From an uncultured Phycisphaerae bacterium (GTDB taxonomy: Bacteria; Planctomycetota; Phycisphaerae; Sedimentisphaerales; Anaerohalosphaeraceae): a DNA stretch of 53,502 nt. The notes below the pieces were generated by a model. It was not told the DNA's origin, ran no database searches, and saw only the letters and a list, made by a program, of their open reading frames with translations. The translations under genes and the position numbers were made by a program. This document shows, piece by piece, positions 42,744 to 51,148 of the stretch (positions are counted from its first letter, which is position 1; every line of letters starts with the position of its first letter). The stretch spans positions 1 to 53,502 of the forward strand of contig CALEDR010000038.1 of assembly GCA_937949545.1 (NCBI GenBank). The letters are read 5' to 3'.

Positions 42744-44195
42744 ATGCAGCCGCTCCGTCCCAGACTGTGTCGATGCTTCCTTCGTCCGGTTCAATCGAAG
42801 GCCGCTGCGGCCCAGCTCTGTGAAACGGTTTCCCGCAAAGCGTTTCCAGCCGTCTGGGGCGGCAACGACTCGGTTCATCATTTCAGTGTCTTTTCTGCTC
42901 AGCCCGCAGCCGTTTTTCAGGCGGCTCTGAATGAGCCGGCGTTGCCGGCTCAGCTCAAGCAGGCTCTTTCTTCGTACCGATTGGCCGAAGAGGTCCCTGT
43001 GCCCGAAGGGGCTTTCTGCGGGGGCTGGATGGGATATTTTGCCTATGAACTGAGCCGGTTTTTTGAAAAGTTGCCGGGGCGGGCGAAGGACGATATCGGA
43101 ATGCCCGTCGTTTGGCTGGGCTTTTATGATAAGGCCGTTCTTTTTCATCATAATCGGCAGGAATATTGGCTGGCGGCGGTTGAGATAGAAGAGGAAAACA
43201 TTTCTGCCGAAGAAAAGTTTACCCAGCTGTCCGGCTGGCTCGAGGAGGCCGAACATCAGGATGTGCCGGAGATTCCTTTTGCGGCGGATGCCGAGCCCGT
43301 CCGGTTTACGTCCCGAATGAGCCGTCAGGACTATCTGGCCGCTCTGGAGCGCATCCGCCGGTACATTTATGACGGCCAGGTTTATCAGATTAATTTTACC
43401 CGGAGGATGGAAAGTCCTTTTGACGGCAGACCCATCGACCTCTTTCACTGGCACAGCCGCTGGAACCCCAGCCCCTATGCGGCATATCTGGCGGCCGAAG
43501 ACTGGGCTGTCGTCAGCGCCTCGCCCGAATTGTTTTTGCAGATTTGCGGCCGTCGGATCTGTACGCGTCCGATGAAGGGAACGCGTCCGCTTGTCAGCGG
43601 GCCGAATGCGGAGGAACGGAACCGGACGGCGTTTCAGGATTTGGCGGAAAGTGAAAAAGAACAGGCCGAACTGGCGATGATTGTGGATTTGGAGCGCAAT
43701 GATTTGGCACGCGTCTGTGTGCCCGGCAGCCGGATTGTCTCTCAATTCCGCACGATTGAAGAATACGCTACCGTCTATCAGGCCGTTGCGGCGGTAGAGG
43801 GGATGCTGCCGCGGCGGAATGACCCGGCGCTCTTTTTGGAAATCCTTCGGGCGGTTTTTCCGGGCGGTTCGGTGACAGGGGCCCCGAAGATACGGGCGAT
43901 GGAAATCATCGATGAACTGGAGCCGACCGCCCGCGGAGTTTATACCGGTGCTGTCGGCTGGCTGGGGCTGAACGGAGACGCCTGTCTGAATGTGGCTATC
44001 CGGACGACAGTTGTGAAGGGCGGACACGTTTATATCCAGACCGGCGGGGGGATTGTCGCCGATTCCCAGCCGCAGGCGGAATGGGAGGAAATGCTCCTGA
44101 AAGCCCGGGCCCTGCAGAATGCAGTCCAGGCCGTATGCTCGCGGCCGCACAGGCCGGCGGTTTTTGCTGTTCATCCCAACGGCGGCCATTTATAG
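42744..44195 (+). CDS. pabB: Aminodeoxychorismate synthase component I
   Basis: Converts chorismate and ammonia to 4-amino-4-deoxychorismate on the way to folate; it belongs with anthranilate synthase component I in the chorismate-binding family. It has 483 residues from ATG 42744 (AAAGGG upstream); a longer frame to 42600 runs inside deoC and is rejected. Signatures: GGWMGYFAYELSRFFE, YIYDGQVYQINFTRRME, RPMKGTRPL, LAMIVDLERNDLARV, FPGGSVTGAPKIRAMEII and YIQTGGGIVADSQPQAEWEE. YQINFTRRM and the neighbour pabC favour PabB over TrpE. Confidence 0.92.
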   Translation: MQPLRPRLCRCFLRPVQSKAAAAQLCETVSRKAFPAVWGGNDSVHHFSVFSAQPAAVFQAALNEPALPAQLKQALSSYRLAEEVPVPEGAFCGGWMGYFAYELSRFFEKLPGRAKDDIGMPVVWLGFYDKAVLFHHNRQEYWLAAVEIEEENISAEEKFTQLSGWLEEAEHQDVPEIPFAADAEPVRFTSRMSRQDYLAALERIRRYIYDGQVYQINFTRRMESPFDGRPIDLFHWHSRWNPSPYAAYLAAEDWAVVSASPELFLQICGRRICTRPMKGTRPLVSGPNAEERNRTAFQDLAESEKEQAELAMIVDLERNDLARVCVPGSRIVSQFRTIEEYATVYQAVAAVEGMLPRRNDPALFLEILRAVFPGGSVTGAPKIRAMEIIDELEPTARGVYTGAVGWLGLNGDACLNVAIRTTVVKGGHVYIQTGGGIVADSQPQAEWEEMLLKARALQNAVQAVCSRPHRPAVFAVHPNGGHL

Positions 44196-44228
44196 TATGG
44201 CTCAAAAGGCGGATAACCGGAGGATATT

Positions 44229-45077
44229 ATGGAGCAGGTTTTTCTGAATGGTTCTCTTGTGCCCGCATCAGACGCCCGGATTGGGATTGATGACAGTTCG
44301 TTTTTGTACGGAATCGGTCTGTTTGAAACGATGCGGGCGATTGGAGGACGGGTGTTTCGCTTTTCGGACCATTGGCAGCGGCTGGCGGCCTCTGCACAGG
44401 TCCTGTCCATTGTGAATTCCTACTCGCAGGAGAAGGTACAGGATGCCGTTGGACAGGTTCTGCGGGCCAATCAGCTGACGGACGCCCGGATTCGGCTGAC
44501 GCTGACCGGCGGCTCCCTGCGGGCCGAAGAGAACCGCCGTTCGACCCTGCTGGTTACGGCCACGGCCTTTGTTCCGTATCCGAAGGAATATTTTGAAAAG
44601 GGCGTGCGGGTGGTCATTACGGATTACCGCCAGAATCCCAAGGATCCCTTTGTCGGACACAAAACGACCTGTTATGGGCCGCGCCTGGCGGCGCTGCGCG
44701 TTGCACACGAAAAACTGGCGGCCGAAGCCCTCTGGTTTACAACGGAGAACCGGCTGGCCGAGGGCTGCATCAGCAATGTCTTTTTGGTGCGGCAGGGAAA
44801 ACTTCTGACGGCGCCGCTTTCCACGCCGGTTCTGCCGGGGATTGCCCGAAAAACAGTGCTCGAGCTGGCCCAGCAGGAAAAGATTCCGACGGAAGAGCGT
44901 CCGCTGGACATCAATGACATGCTGGCGGCTGAAGAAGTCTTTTTGACCAATGTGGTGATGACGATTCTGCCGGTGGTGGCGGTCGAAGGGCACACCGTCG
45001 GCGAAGGAAAACCCGGTCCGGTGACCAAACACTTGACAGAAAAATATGAGGAAAAACTTCGGGATTCGGCTCTATGA
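44229..45077 (+). CDS. pabC: Aminodeoxychorismate lyase-like class IV aminotransferase
   Basis: Class IV PLP enzyme that would split aminodeoxychorismate to p-aminobenzoate and pyruvate; the fold is shared with branched-chain and D-amino-acid aminotransferases. It has 282 residues. Visible: IGIDDSSFLYGIGLFETMRA, the PLP lysine in GHKTTCYGPRLAAL, ENRLAEGCISNVFLV, and GIARKTVLELAQQ. EVFLTNVVMTILPVV near the end is typical of the group. GGAGG lies about 5 bases before the ATG. The PabC assignment rests on its place right after pabB; sequence alone would allow another class IV enzyme. Confidence 0.85.
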   Translation: MEQVFLNGSLVPASDARIGIDDSSFLYGIGLFETMRAIGGRVFRFSDHWQRLAASAQVLSIVNSYSQEKVQDAVGQVLRANQLTDARIRLTLTGGSLRAEENRRSTLLVTATAFVPYPKEYFEKGVRVVITDYRQNPKDPFVGHKTTCYGPRLAALRVAHEKLAAEALWFTTENRLAEGCISNVFLVRQGKLLTAPLSTPVLPGIARKTVLELAQQEKIPTEERPLDINDMLAAEEVFLTNVVMTILPVVAVEGHTVGEGKPGPVTKHLTEKYEEKLRDSAL

Positions 45078-46186
45078 AAATCGCAGAAATAGAACGGCTG
45101 CTCGAGGAAATTGCTCCGCTGAGACTGGCACAGGAGTGGGACAATGTCGGATTCCTGCTCGGCGACCGCAGGCGGGACATCCAAACCATCCTGCTGACGA
45201 TTGATACGACGATGGCGGTTGTCGCGGAGGCTAAAGCCGCAAAAGCGGACCTGATTTTGGCGTATCATCCGATTATCTGGGATGGGCTGAAAAAGATTAC
45301 CGCCGACGGGCCGACGGCTCCGATTTATGCCCTGATTCGTGAGGGCATCGGTGTTTTTTCCATTCATACGGCTTTTGATACCGTGCTGGGCGGGGTCAAT
45401 GATGCCTTGGCGGAGATTCTTGAGATTCAGGACCCGAAACCCCTCGGGGATTTTGTCCCCGACCCCAAAGGGCCTCAATACAAGATTGTTACGTTTGTGC
45501 CCACGGATTCCGTCAATCAGGTTGCTCAGGCCCTTTATGAAGCCGGCGCCGGCGCCATCGGCCGTTACTCCCATTGCGGATTTCAAACGGTCGGGACGGG
45601 GACATTTAAGCCCCTCAAAGGTGCCAAGCCGACCATCGGCCAAAGAGGCAAATTGGAAAGAGTGCAGGAAATCCGTCTGGAAACCGTCGTGTCCGCCGAC
45701 AAGGTGCAGGCGGCGGTGGCCGCCCTTCGGAGGTCTCATCCCTATGAGACGCCGGCGTTTGATGTGCTGCGCCATTATGACGTGGAAAACCGCCTCGGGT
45801 TAGGCCGTTTCGGCAAACTGCGCAAGCCATTGAGTATCCAGCAGGTCCTTGAAAAAGTCCGCCGAGCAACCGGCACAAAAGCCATCGGGATTGTTGGCCC
45901 GCACAAGAGGCTTGTACAAACAGCGGCGGTCTGTGCGGGCAGTTGCGGAAAGATTTTAAATGCCGTAATAGATGAGAGATGCGATTTGTATCTGACGGGT
46001 GAGATGAAGCATCATCAGGCCTTGGCGGCCGCTGAGTCCGGGTTGACCTGTCTGTGTCTGTCTCATTCCAATTCGGAACGATTTGCTCTGAAAATCCTGG
46101 CTCGGAAATTGAAAAAACACCTCCGAAATGTCACAATACGGCTCAGCAAAAACGATAAGGACCCGTTTGTATGGAAAAAGATTTGA
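45074..46186 (+). CDS. Nif3-like dinuclear metal centre protein
   Basis: A 370-residue member of the NIF3/YqfO/YbgI family (sometimes labelled GTP cyclohydrolase I type 2). Metal-binding signatures: QEWDNVGFLLGD near the start, LILAYHPIIWDGLK, and the C-terminal LYLTGEMKHHQALAA and CLCLSHSNSERFAL. An inserted central domain (about residues 130-235, KIVTFVPTDSVNQVAQALYEAG to RSHPYETPAFDV) identifies the longer YqfO type. The cellular role is not firmly known. It overlaps pabC by 4 bases and scpB by 16. Confidence 0.92.
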   Translation: MKIAEIERLLEEIAPLRLAQEWDNVGFLLGDRRRDIQTILLTIDTTMAVVAEAKAAKADLILAYHPIIWDGLKKITADGPTAPIYALIREGIGVFSIHTAFDTVLGGVNDALAEILEIQDPKPLGDFVPDPKGPQYKIVTFVPTDSVNQVAQALYEAGAGAIGRYSHCGFQTVGTGTFKPLKGAKPTIGQRGKLERVQEIRLETVVSADKVQAAVAALRRSHPYETPAFDVLRHYDVENRLGLGRFGKLRKPLSIQQVLEKVRRATGTKAIGIVGPHKRLVQTAAVCAGSCGKILNAVIDERCDLYLTGEMKHHQALAAAESGLTCLCLSHSNSERFALKILARKLKKHLRNVTIRLSKNDKDPFVWKKI

Positions 46187-46872
46187 ACGAGCAGGATAAA
46201 ATCGACAATCAAATAGGCCAGCCGGAGCCGTCTGCTGATCTTTCGAAGGCCGCGGAGAATGAGCCGGTGTCGAGTGAACCGCCGCGGACGGAATCGGAGG
46301 ATTTTCAGGAGGAGATGGAGGCATGGCCGGCGGAGGAAGCCGGTCTGACTCCCATGCTCGAAACCGTAATCGAAGCGGTTCTGTTTGCCAGTGATGAACC
46401 GCTCAAGCCCGCCAAGCTGGCGGAGATTGCCGAAGCCGGCACCCTTAAGCAGATTCACCAATGCGTTCGGGATTTGAACCGCAAGTACCGGGAAGGCGGT
46501 TTTTCATTCCGCATCGAAAAGATTGCCGGCGGGTATCAGATGATGACGCTGCCGATTTTTAATCCGTGGCTGTCGAAGCTGGTGAAGGTCAGGGCGGACA
46601 ACAAACTGTCGCCGGCGGCACTGGAGACCCTGGCAATTATTGCGTATAAGCAACCGATCATTCGAGCGGATATCGAGGCCATCCGGGGCGTGGCCAGCGG
46701 GGAGGTTATTCGCAATCTAATGTATAAGGGGCTGGTGAAAATTGTCGGTCGAGCGGAGATCCTGGGCCGACCGATGCAGTATGGCACAACGCAGAAATTC
46801 CTGGAAGTTTTCGGACTGAATTCACTCAAAGACCTGCCCAATGTCGAAGAACTCAAAAACCCCCAAACTTGA
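46171..46872 (+). CDS. scpB: Segregation and condensation protein B
   Basis: Winged-helix subunit of the SMC-ScpA-ScpB complex that organises and segregates chromosomes. It has 233 residues, including an acidic N-terminal extension of about 55 residues. Core: VIEAVLFASDEPLKPAKLAEI, GGYQMMTLPIFNPWLSKL, LSPAALETLAIIAYKQPIIRADIEAIRGV, YKGLVKIVGRAEILGRPMQYGTTQKFLEVFGL. Its last 13 or so codons lie in a 40-bp sequence that is repeated at the start of mutY; the ScpB tail NPQT and its stop are preserved. scpA is not in this window. Confidence 0.95.
   Translation: MEKDLNEQDKIDNQIGQPEPSADLSKAAENEPVSSEPPRTESEDFQEEMEAWPAEEAGLTPMLETVIEAVLFASDEPLKPAKLAEIAEAGTLKQIHQCVRDLNRKYREGGFSFRIEKIAGGYQMMTLPIFNPWLSKLVKVRADNKLSPAALETLAIIAYKQPIIRADIEAIRGVASGEVIRNLMYKGLVKIVGRAEILGRPMQYGTTQKFLEVFGLNSLKDLPNVEELKNPQT
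46826..46865 (+). repeat. 40-bp direct repeat, left copy (scpB 3' end)
   Basis: Perfect 40-bp match to 48523-48562 (begins TCAAAGACCTGCCCAATG, ends AAAACCCCCA). Similarity continues imperfectly to the stop codon. It marks the left edge of the tcmP cassette. Confidence 0.9.
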
Positions 46873-46903
46873 GTTTTAAATACTTTCAAGAAGGAGGAGA
46901 AAA

Positions 46904-47767
46904 ATGGCTAAAAAAAGAAATTTGAGATTTGATGAGGTTGGGTATTGGTCTGAAATTAAGCTCGATATTTTGCAAAAATACGGCAGTGCTTATACAACAA
47001 TTATGTCAAAGCAGAGATCAATAAAGGGATATTATTATATTGATGGATTTGCTGGGCCGGGTGTTCATATATCCAAAACCAAAAAGAAACAAATTCCGGG
47101 CAGTCCTTTGATTGCCCTTGATACGAAACCGCCTTTTACAGGGTATTATTTTATCGATCATAATGAGGAAAAAGTTGACTATTTAAGGCAGTTGGCTGCG
47201 GATTGTTCGAATGTTAAGTTTTACTCGGGTGATTGCAATAAGATCTTGCTTGAGGATATTTTTCCATCTATCCAGTATTCAGAGTATAAGCGTGCCCTGT
47301 GCTTATTGGATCCTTATGGACTTCATCTGAATTGGGAGGTTATGCTGGCTGCCGGACAATCCAAGGCCATTGAAATCTTTCTTAATTTTCCTGTAATGGA
47401 TATGAATGGAAATGTATTATGGGGGAATCCGGACAAAGTATTGCCGGAACAAGCAGACCGATTAACATCTTTTTGGGGAGATGAAAGTTGGAAAAAAGCG
47501 GCCTATAAAAAGCAGGGAGGGCTTTTCGGTGATATAGAAGAAAAAACGTCGAATATAGCAATTGCCCTTGCGTTCCAAAGAAGATTGAAAGGTGTTGCAG
47601 GTTTTGGATACGTGTCGAATCCTATGCCGATGAGAAATGAAAATGGGGCTGTTATCTATTATCTTTTTTTTGCTACGCCAAACAAAACCGGGCACAAAAT
47701 TGTAGATGATATTATGGAAACGTATCGGGCCAGAGGGGCTTCCGATGGCAGCTCAGACATCGATTGA
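46904..47767 (+). CDS. tcmP: Three-Cys-motif partner protein TcmP
   Basis: A 287-residue protein matching the TcmP family, defined by its habit of sitting beside Gp37/Gp68-like three-Cys proteins. Recognised parts: VGYWSEIKLDILQKYGSAYTTIM, GYYYIDGFAGPGVHIS, GSPLIALDTKPPF, YYFIDHNEEKVDYLRQL and CLLDPYGLHLNWEVM. The DGFAGPG and FIDHNEEK segments recall a SAM-methyltransferase-like fold. The biochemical role is unknown. Start has AGGAGG about 7 bases upstream. Codon use is AT-richer than surrounding genes, a sign of transfer. It overlaps the next gene by 23 bases. Confidence 0.88.
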   Translation: MAKKRNLRFDEVGYWSEIKLDILQKYGSAYTTIMSKQRSIKGYYYIDGFAGPGVHISKTKKKQIPGSPLIALDTKPPFTGYYFIDHNEEKVDYLRQLAADCSNVKFYSGDCNKILLEDIFPSIQYSEYKRALCLLDPYGLHLNWEVMLAAGQSKAIEIFLNFPVMDMNGNVLWGNPDKVLPEQADRLTSFWGDESWKKAAYKKQGGLFGDIEEKTSNIAIALAFQRRLKGVAGFGYVSNPMPMRNENGAVIYYLFFATPNKTGHKIVDDIMETYRARGASDGSSDID

Positions 47768-48491
47768 ATGGACACAATGTACGTGGAATCCGGTAACCGG
47801 CTGTTCGAAAATCAGTGCCGGCTGTGCTCATTGTTATGCGGAGCGGATGGCCAGACGGCTGTGTGCAATGGGGCAGCCCCGTTATCGCAACGGCTTTCAG
47901 GTCACGGTGCATCCGGAAACGCTGGAGGAACCTTATGGGTGGAGAAAGCCCCGGTTGGTCTTTGTGAATTCGATGAGTGATTTGTTCCATGAAGAAGTAC
48001 CGTTTTCTTTTATTCGTCGGATTTTTGAGGTGATGAACCGCTGCCCGCATCATACGTTTCAGATTTTAACAAAACGATCCCATCGCTTGGTGGAGTTGGC
48101 CCCGCTGCTGGAGTGGACGCCGAATGTTTGGATTGGGGTGACGATTGAAAAATCTGATTATTTGTACCGTCTTGACCATCTGCGGCGTGTCAACGCTTCT
48201 GTAAGATTCTTGTCTCTGGAACCCCTGCTTGGACCGATGGATACTTTAACATTGGAAGGGGTTGATTGGGTCATTGTCGGCGGGGAATCCGGTCCGCAGG
48301 CACGGCCGATGAAAGAAGAGTGGGTTCTTCAGATACACGAAACCTGTTTGAAAGAACGAGTTCCTTTCTTTTTCAAGCAATGGGGCGGTTTCAACAAAAA
48401 AAAAGCAGGACGCCATCTGCGTGGACGTACGTGGGATGAAAAGCCCTTCGTTGTCCTTCAAGGAAACGACTTAAACGGGTTGCCTGTTTAA
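47745..48491 (+). CDS. Gp37/Gp68-like (DUF5131) three-Cys protein
   Basis: A 248-residue protein of the phage Gp37/Gp68 (DUF5131) family. The defining motif is Cys20-x6-Cys27-x2-Cys30 in NPVTGCSKISAGCAHCYAERM; its spacing resembles an iron-sulfur or radical SAM-like cluster site. Other family segments: RKPRLVFVNSMSDLFHEEVP, HHTFQILTKRSHRL, NVWIGVTIE, VRFLSLEPLLGP, VDWVIVGGESGPQARPM and PFFFKQWGG. The start at ATG 47745 lies in the tcmP end with GAGGGG 7 bases upstream. The two form a conserved pair, but their reaction is not known; roles in DNA or RNA modification or phage defence are only speculation. Confidence 0.9.
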   Translation: MAAQTSIEWTQCTWNPVTGCSKISAGCAHCYAERMARRLCAMGQPRYRNGFQVTVHPETLEEPYGWRKPRLVFVNSMSDLFHEEVPFSFIRRIFEVMNRCPHHTFQILTKRSHRLVELAPLLEWTPNVWIGVTIEKSDYLYRLDHLRRVNASVRFLSLEPLLGPMDTLTLEGVDWVIVGGESGPQARPMKEEWVLQIHETCLKERVPFFFKQWGGFNKKKAGRHLRGRTWDEKPFVVLQGNDLNGLPV

Positions 48492-48522
48492 CATCGCTCT
48501 TTTCTTTTTGAGCTTGCTTGAT

Positions 48523-48562
48523 TCAAAGACCTGCCCAATGTCGAAGAACTCAAAAACCCCCA
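48523..48562 (+). repeat. 40-bp direct repeat, right copy (mutY 5' end)
   Basis: Perfect copy of 46826-46865. It contains the mutY start codon (48538-48540) and, in the other frame, the last codons of a ScpB tail. Confidence 0.9.
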
Positions 48563-49638
48563 GACCTGAAGTAATACGCAAGGCTCTTCTGGCTTGGTGG
48601 GATCAGGGGCATCGGGATTTGCCGTGGCGGCGGACAAAAAACCCCTATGCTGTCTGGCTGGCGGAGATGATGCTTCAGCAGACACGCATTGAAACCGTCA
48701 TTCCTTATTATGAACGGTTTCTCCGGCATTTTCCAACGATCGAATCGCTGGCGAGGGCCAAACTGGATTTGGTACTGAAACTGTGGGAGGGGCTGGGCTA
48801 TTACAGTCGTGCGCGCAATCTGCACAAGGCCGCCCAGATGGTTGTTCGGGAGTATGAGGGGCGTTTGCCAGACAATGTCCGCGATTTACAAAAGCTTCCC
48901 GGTGTCGGCCGCTATACCGCCGGAGCCGTGGCGAGTATCGCCTTCCATCAGCCGGCGCCGCTGGTGGACGGCAATGTCATTCGGGTCCTGTGTCGGCTGT
49001 TTTGCATCCGGGAGGAGCCGACCCAATCCGCCGTCAAAAAGAAACTTTGGCAGCTGGCGGAAACGCTGGTTTGTCCCCGGCGTCCGGGGGATTTCAACCA
49101 ATCGCTGATGGAGCTGGGGGCCGTTGTCTGCAAGCCCGGCCTGCCGGATTGCCGGATTTGTCCGCTGGAGACGTTTTGTCTGGCCAAACAAAAGGGGCTT
49201 CAAGCCGTTCTTCCGAAAATGCCCAAAAGCGGAAAACTGCCTGAATATGAAATTGCGGTTGGGATTGTCTTTCGAAACGGCCGGGTTCTGATTGCCAAAC
49301 GAAAGGCCGAAGGACTTTTGGGGGGCTTGTGGGAATTTCCCGGCGGCAAGAGAGAAGCAGGCGAGACGCTCGAGCAAACGGCTGCCCGCGAGATTCGAGA
49401 GGAGACGGGAATTGCCGTTTCCGTTGGTCCGTGCCTGACGGTTGTGCGGCATGCCTATTCACATTTTAAGATAGTTCTGCATGCTTTTTTGTGCGATTAC
49501 CTCAGCGGGAAAGCCGAGCCACTCGAGTGCGATGCGGTCAAATGGGTATGGCCCAGCCAATTGAAAAGGTATGCATTTCCGGCGGCTAATCATCCGATTT
49601 TTGCACGTCTAACTGAGCGGGCGGGTGTGAACGATTGA
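48538..49638 (+). CDS. mutY: Adenine DNA glycosylase
   Basis: Removes adenine paired with 8-oxoguanine. It has 366 residues. Helix-hairpin-helix LPGVGRYTAGAVASIAF and catalytic Asp in PLVDGNVIRVL. Glu in MMLQQTRIETV. The iron-sulfur motif CKPGLPDCRICPLETFC has the C-x6-C-x2-C-x5-C spacing. The C-terminal NUDIX-like domain that reads 8-oxoG is present, with box GGKREAGETLEQTAAREIREETGI. The start ATG 48538 lies in the 40-bp repeat. Translation there was probably coupled to scpB before the cassette came in; no ribosome site is seen now. Confidence 0.95.
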   Translation: MSKNSKTPRPEVIRKALLAWWDQGHRDLPWRRTKNPYAVWLAEMMLQQTRIETVIPYYERFLRHFPTIESLARAKLDLVLKLWEGLGYYSRARNLHKAAQMVVREYEGRLPDNVRDLQKLPGVGRYTAGAVASIAFHQPAPLVDGNVIRVLCRLFCIREEPTQSAVKKKLWQLAETLVCPRRPGDFNQSLMELGAVVCKPGLPDCRICPLETFCLAKQKGLQAVLPKMPKSGKLPEYEIAVGIVFRNGRVLIAKRKAEGLLGGLWEFPGGKREAGETLEQTAAREIREETGIAVSVGPCLTVVRHAYSHFKIVLHAFLCDYLSGKAEPLECDAVKWVWPSQLKRYAFPAANHPIFARLTERAGVND

Positions 49639-49699
49639 CCATCTCATTTAGTCTTTCCTCCCTCCGTTTCCGATGATTTACTTGCAGCCGAAGAAGATT

Positions 49700-50116
49700 T
49701 CAAAATCCGTAGACGGAGCGCAGCTGCTCTTCCGTCGGTTTGGTGTCGTATCGTTCGCCTCGCGGGCCGTACCAATAGCCGCCTTCTCTGCGAAGGGTAA
49801 CGGATATTTTGGACCCGTTGCTGTTGGTTATCCAGACGGTTTCCGTTGCGGCGGCTGAGGCCGATTGAGGATAATAAACCTCCTGCTGACGCTGCTGTTC
49901 GGCCTTCTTTTTGTCGGATTGGGCCCCAATTACATAACCTGCTCCGGCACCGACGGCGGCACCGATCAGCGTTCCTTTTGTGTCTCGGCCGACGGCCTGG
50001 CCGACTCCGGCTCCCACCGCGCCGCCAATCAGGGCTCCGGTCTGCGCATCACTTTGACAGCCGACCGAACCGAGCAGAATCAGCAACGTCATACCTGATA
50101 CCAATAGTTTTCCCAT
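49700..50116 (-). CDS. Glycine-zipper outer-membrane lipoprotein-like protein
   Basis: A 138-residue exported protein. The signal peptide MGKLLVSGMTLLILLGSVGC ends in a lipobox-like SVGC, suggesting a lipoprotein. Then comes a glycine-zipper membrane segment (TGALIGGAVGAGVGQAVG and GTLIGAAVGAGAGYVIG), followed by a Gln/Lys linker. A short C-terminal domain has VWITNSNGSKISVTLRREGGYWYGPRGERYDTKPTEEQLRSVYG. ATG 50116 was chosen for GGGGAG about 8 bases upstream. Similar proteins help membrane integrity; the exact role is unknown. Confidence 0.8.
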   Translation of the reverse strand: MGKLLVSGMTLLILLGSVGCQSDAQTGALIGGAVGAGVGQAVGRDTKGTLIGAAVGAGAGYVIGAQSDKKKAEQQRQQEVYYPQSASAAATETVWITNSNGSKISVTLRREGGYWYGPRGERYDTKPTEEQLRSVYGF

Positions 50117-50184
50117 CTTTTTTGCTCCCCTGACAGAAGAATCTTTTTTATTCTGCAACAGAACGGATAAAGCGGTTCTTTCTC

Positions 50185-50213
50185 TTGTTTTGAAACGAGT
50201 TTCCGGCTATTAT
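50185..50213 (+). promoter_or_regulatory. Predicted dapB promoter
   Basis: TTGTTT (50185-50190), 17 bases, TATTAT (50208-50213). The spacer holds GAAACGAGTTTC, a near-palindrome. Confidence 0.5.
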
Positions 50214-50258
50214 CATCGACATTTCAGCCATTTTAACTGTAAGAAAAGGGGTACTCAA

Positions 50259-51056
50259 ATGGAACCTACGCTGATTATCCATGGTGCGGCTGGGCGGATG
50301 GGCAAACGTTTGATTGCTTTGGCAATCGAGTCCGGCTTCTGGAAGGTAGTTGGAGCAGTGGATCATCCGGATCATCCGGATGTCGGCAAGGATGCCGGAT
50401 TGCTGGCCGGATGCGGGAATGCGGGGGTGGTTTTAACCGGCAGTCTGGATAAAAAGGCGGATGTATTAATTGATTTTTCTTTGCCGTCTGCGGCGGGGCA
50501 AACCATTGCGTTTTGCCAGAAGACCAAAACGGCTTTGGTGATGGGAACGACCGGACTTGCCGATGCACATTTGGACCAGCTTCGAAAGGCCGGTCAAACC
50601 ATCCCGATTGTCCAAGCGACGAATATGAGTTTGGGAATGAACCTGCTGTTCAGTCTGGTAGGACGAGTAGCCAAAAGTCTAGGGGAAGACTATGATATCG
50701 AGATTGTCGAGGCGCATCATCGACATAAAAAAGATGCCCCCAGCGGTTCGGCGCTCTCACTAGCCCAATCTATTTGCGAGCAGATAGGTCGGAAATACCC
50801 GGACGTGTTGGTTCACGGACGGGAAGGCAAAGAGGCCCTGCGTCAAAAGGGGACGATTGGAATGCATGCGATTCGAGCGGGCGATATTGTCGGTCAGCAC
50901 AGTGTGATTTACAGCACGCAGGGGGAGACAATTACCCTTTCGCACTCCGCCCATAGTCGAGATACGTTTGCCCGAGGGGCTTTGAGTGCGGCTCGGTGGC
51001 TTTTGGGGAAAGCTCCGGGACTTTATTCGATGCAGGATGTTTTGGGACTTCGATAA
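50259..51056 (+). CDS. dapB: 4-hydroxy-tetrahydrodipicolinate reductase
   Basis: NAD(P)H-dependent reductase of the lysine and diaminopimelate pathway. It has 265 residues. Dinucleotide-binding GAAGRMGKRLIALA, then VLIDFSLPSAAGQTIAF, MGTTGLADAHLDQL, VQATNMSLGMNLLF. The catalytic signature EAHHRHKKDAPSGSALSLA carries the His and Lys residues. The C-terminal HAIRAGDIVGQHSVIYSTQGETITLSHSAHSRDTFARGAL is also standard. Start at ATG 50259 has AAGGGG 7 bases upstream; a longer frame adds 23 unrelated residues. It is behind its own promoter and followed by the bTHX gene. Confidence 0.97.
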   Translation: MEPTLIIHGAAGRMGKRLIALAIESGFWKVVGAVDHPDHPDVGKDAGLLAGCGNAGVVLTGSLDKKADVLIDFSLPSAAGQTIAFCQKTKTALVMGTTGLADAHLDQLRKAGQTIPIVQATNMSLGMNLLFSLVGRVAKSLGEDYDIEIVEAHHRHKKDAPSGSALSLAQSICEQIGRKYPDVLVHGREGKEALRQKGTIGMHAIRAGDIVGQHSVIYSTQGETITLSHSAHSRDTFARGALSAARWLLGKAPGLYSMQDVLGLR

Positions 51057-51062
51057 GCCGTC

Positions 51063-51091
51063 TTGCAGAGCGGTTGAGATTTGGATACAAT
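51063..51091 (+). promoter_or_regulatory. Predicted promoter of the bTHX gene
   Basis: TTGCAG (51063-51068), 17 bases, TACAAT (51086-51091). Confidence 0.6.
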
Positions 51092-51148
51092 GTAAACCCT
51101 TTATGATTACTTTCAGGCAAGACAATCAGGAAGAGAAAGGAAGTTTTC

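Larger units (their letters stand above)
46866..48522 (+). mobile_element. tcmP/three-Cys cassette inserted at the scpB-mutY junction
   Basis: About 1.66 kb between two copies of a 40-bp direct repeat (repeat-to-repeat distance 1697 bases). It holds two genes and no integrase or transposase. The scpB tail overlaps the mutY head in the repeat sequence, and both are intact on their own sides, so removing one repeat plus the cassette would rebuild a seamless scpB-mutY overlap. The first gene is visibly AT-richer than its neighbours. This suggests transfer by site-specific or homologous recombination with help in trans. Confidence 0.75.
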
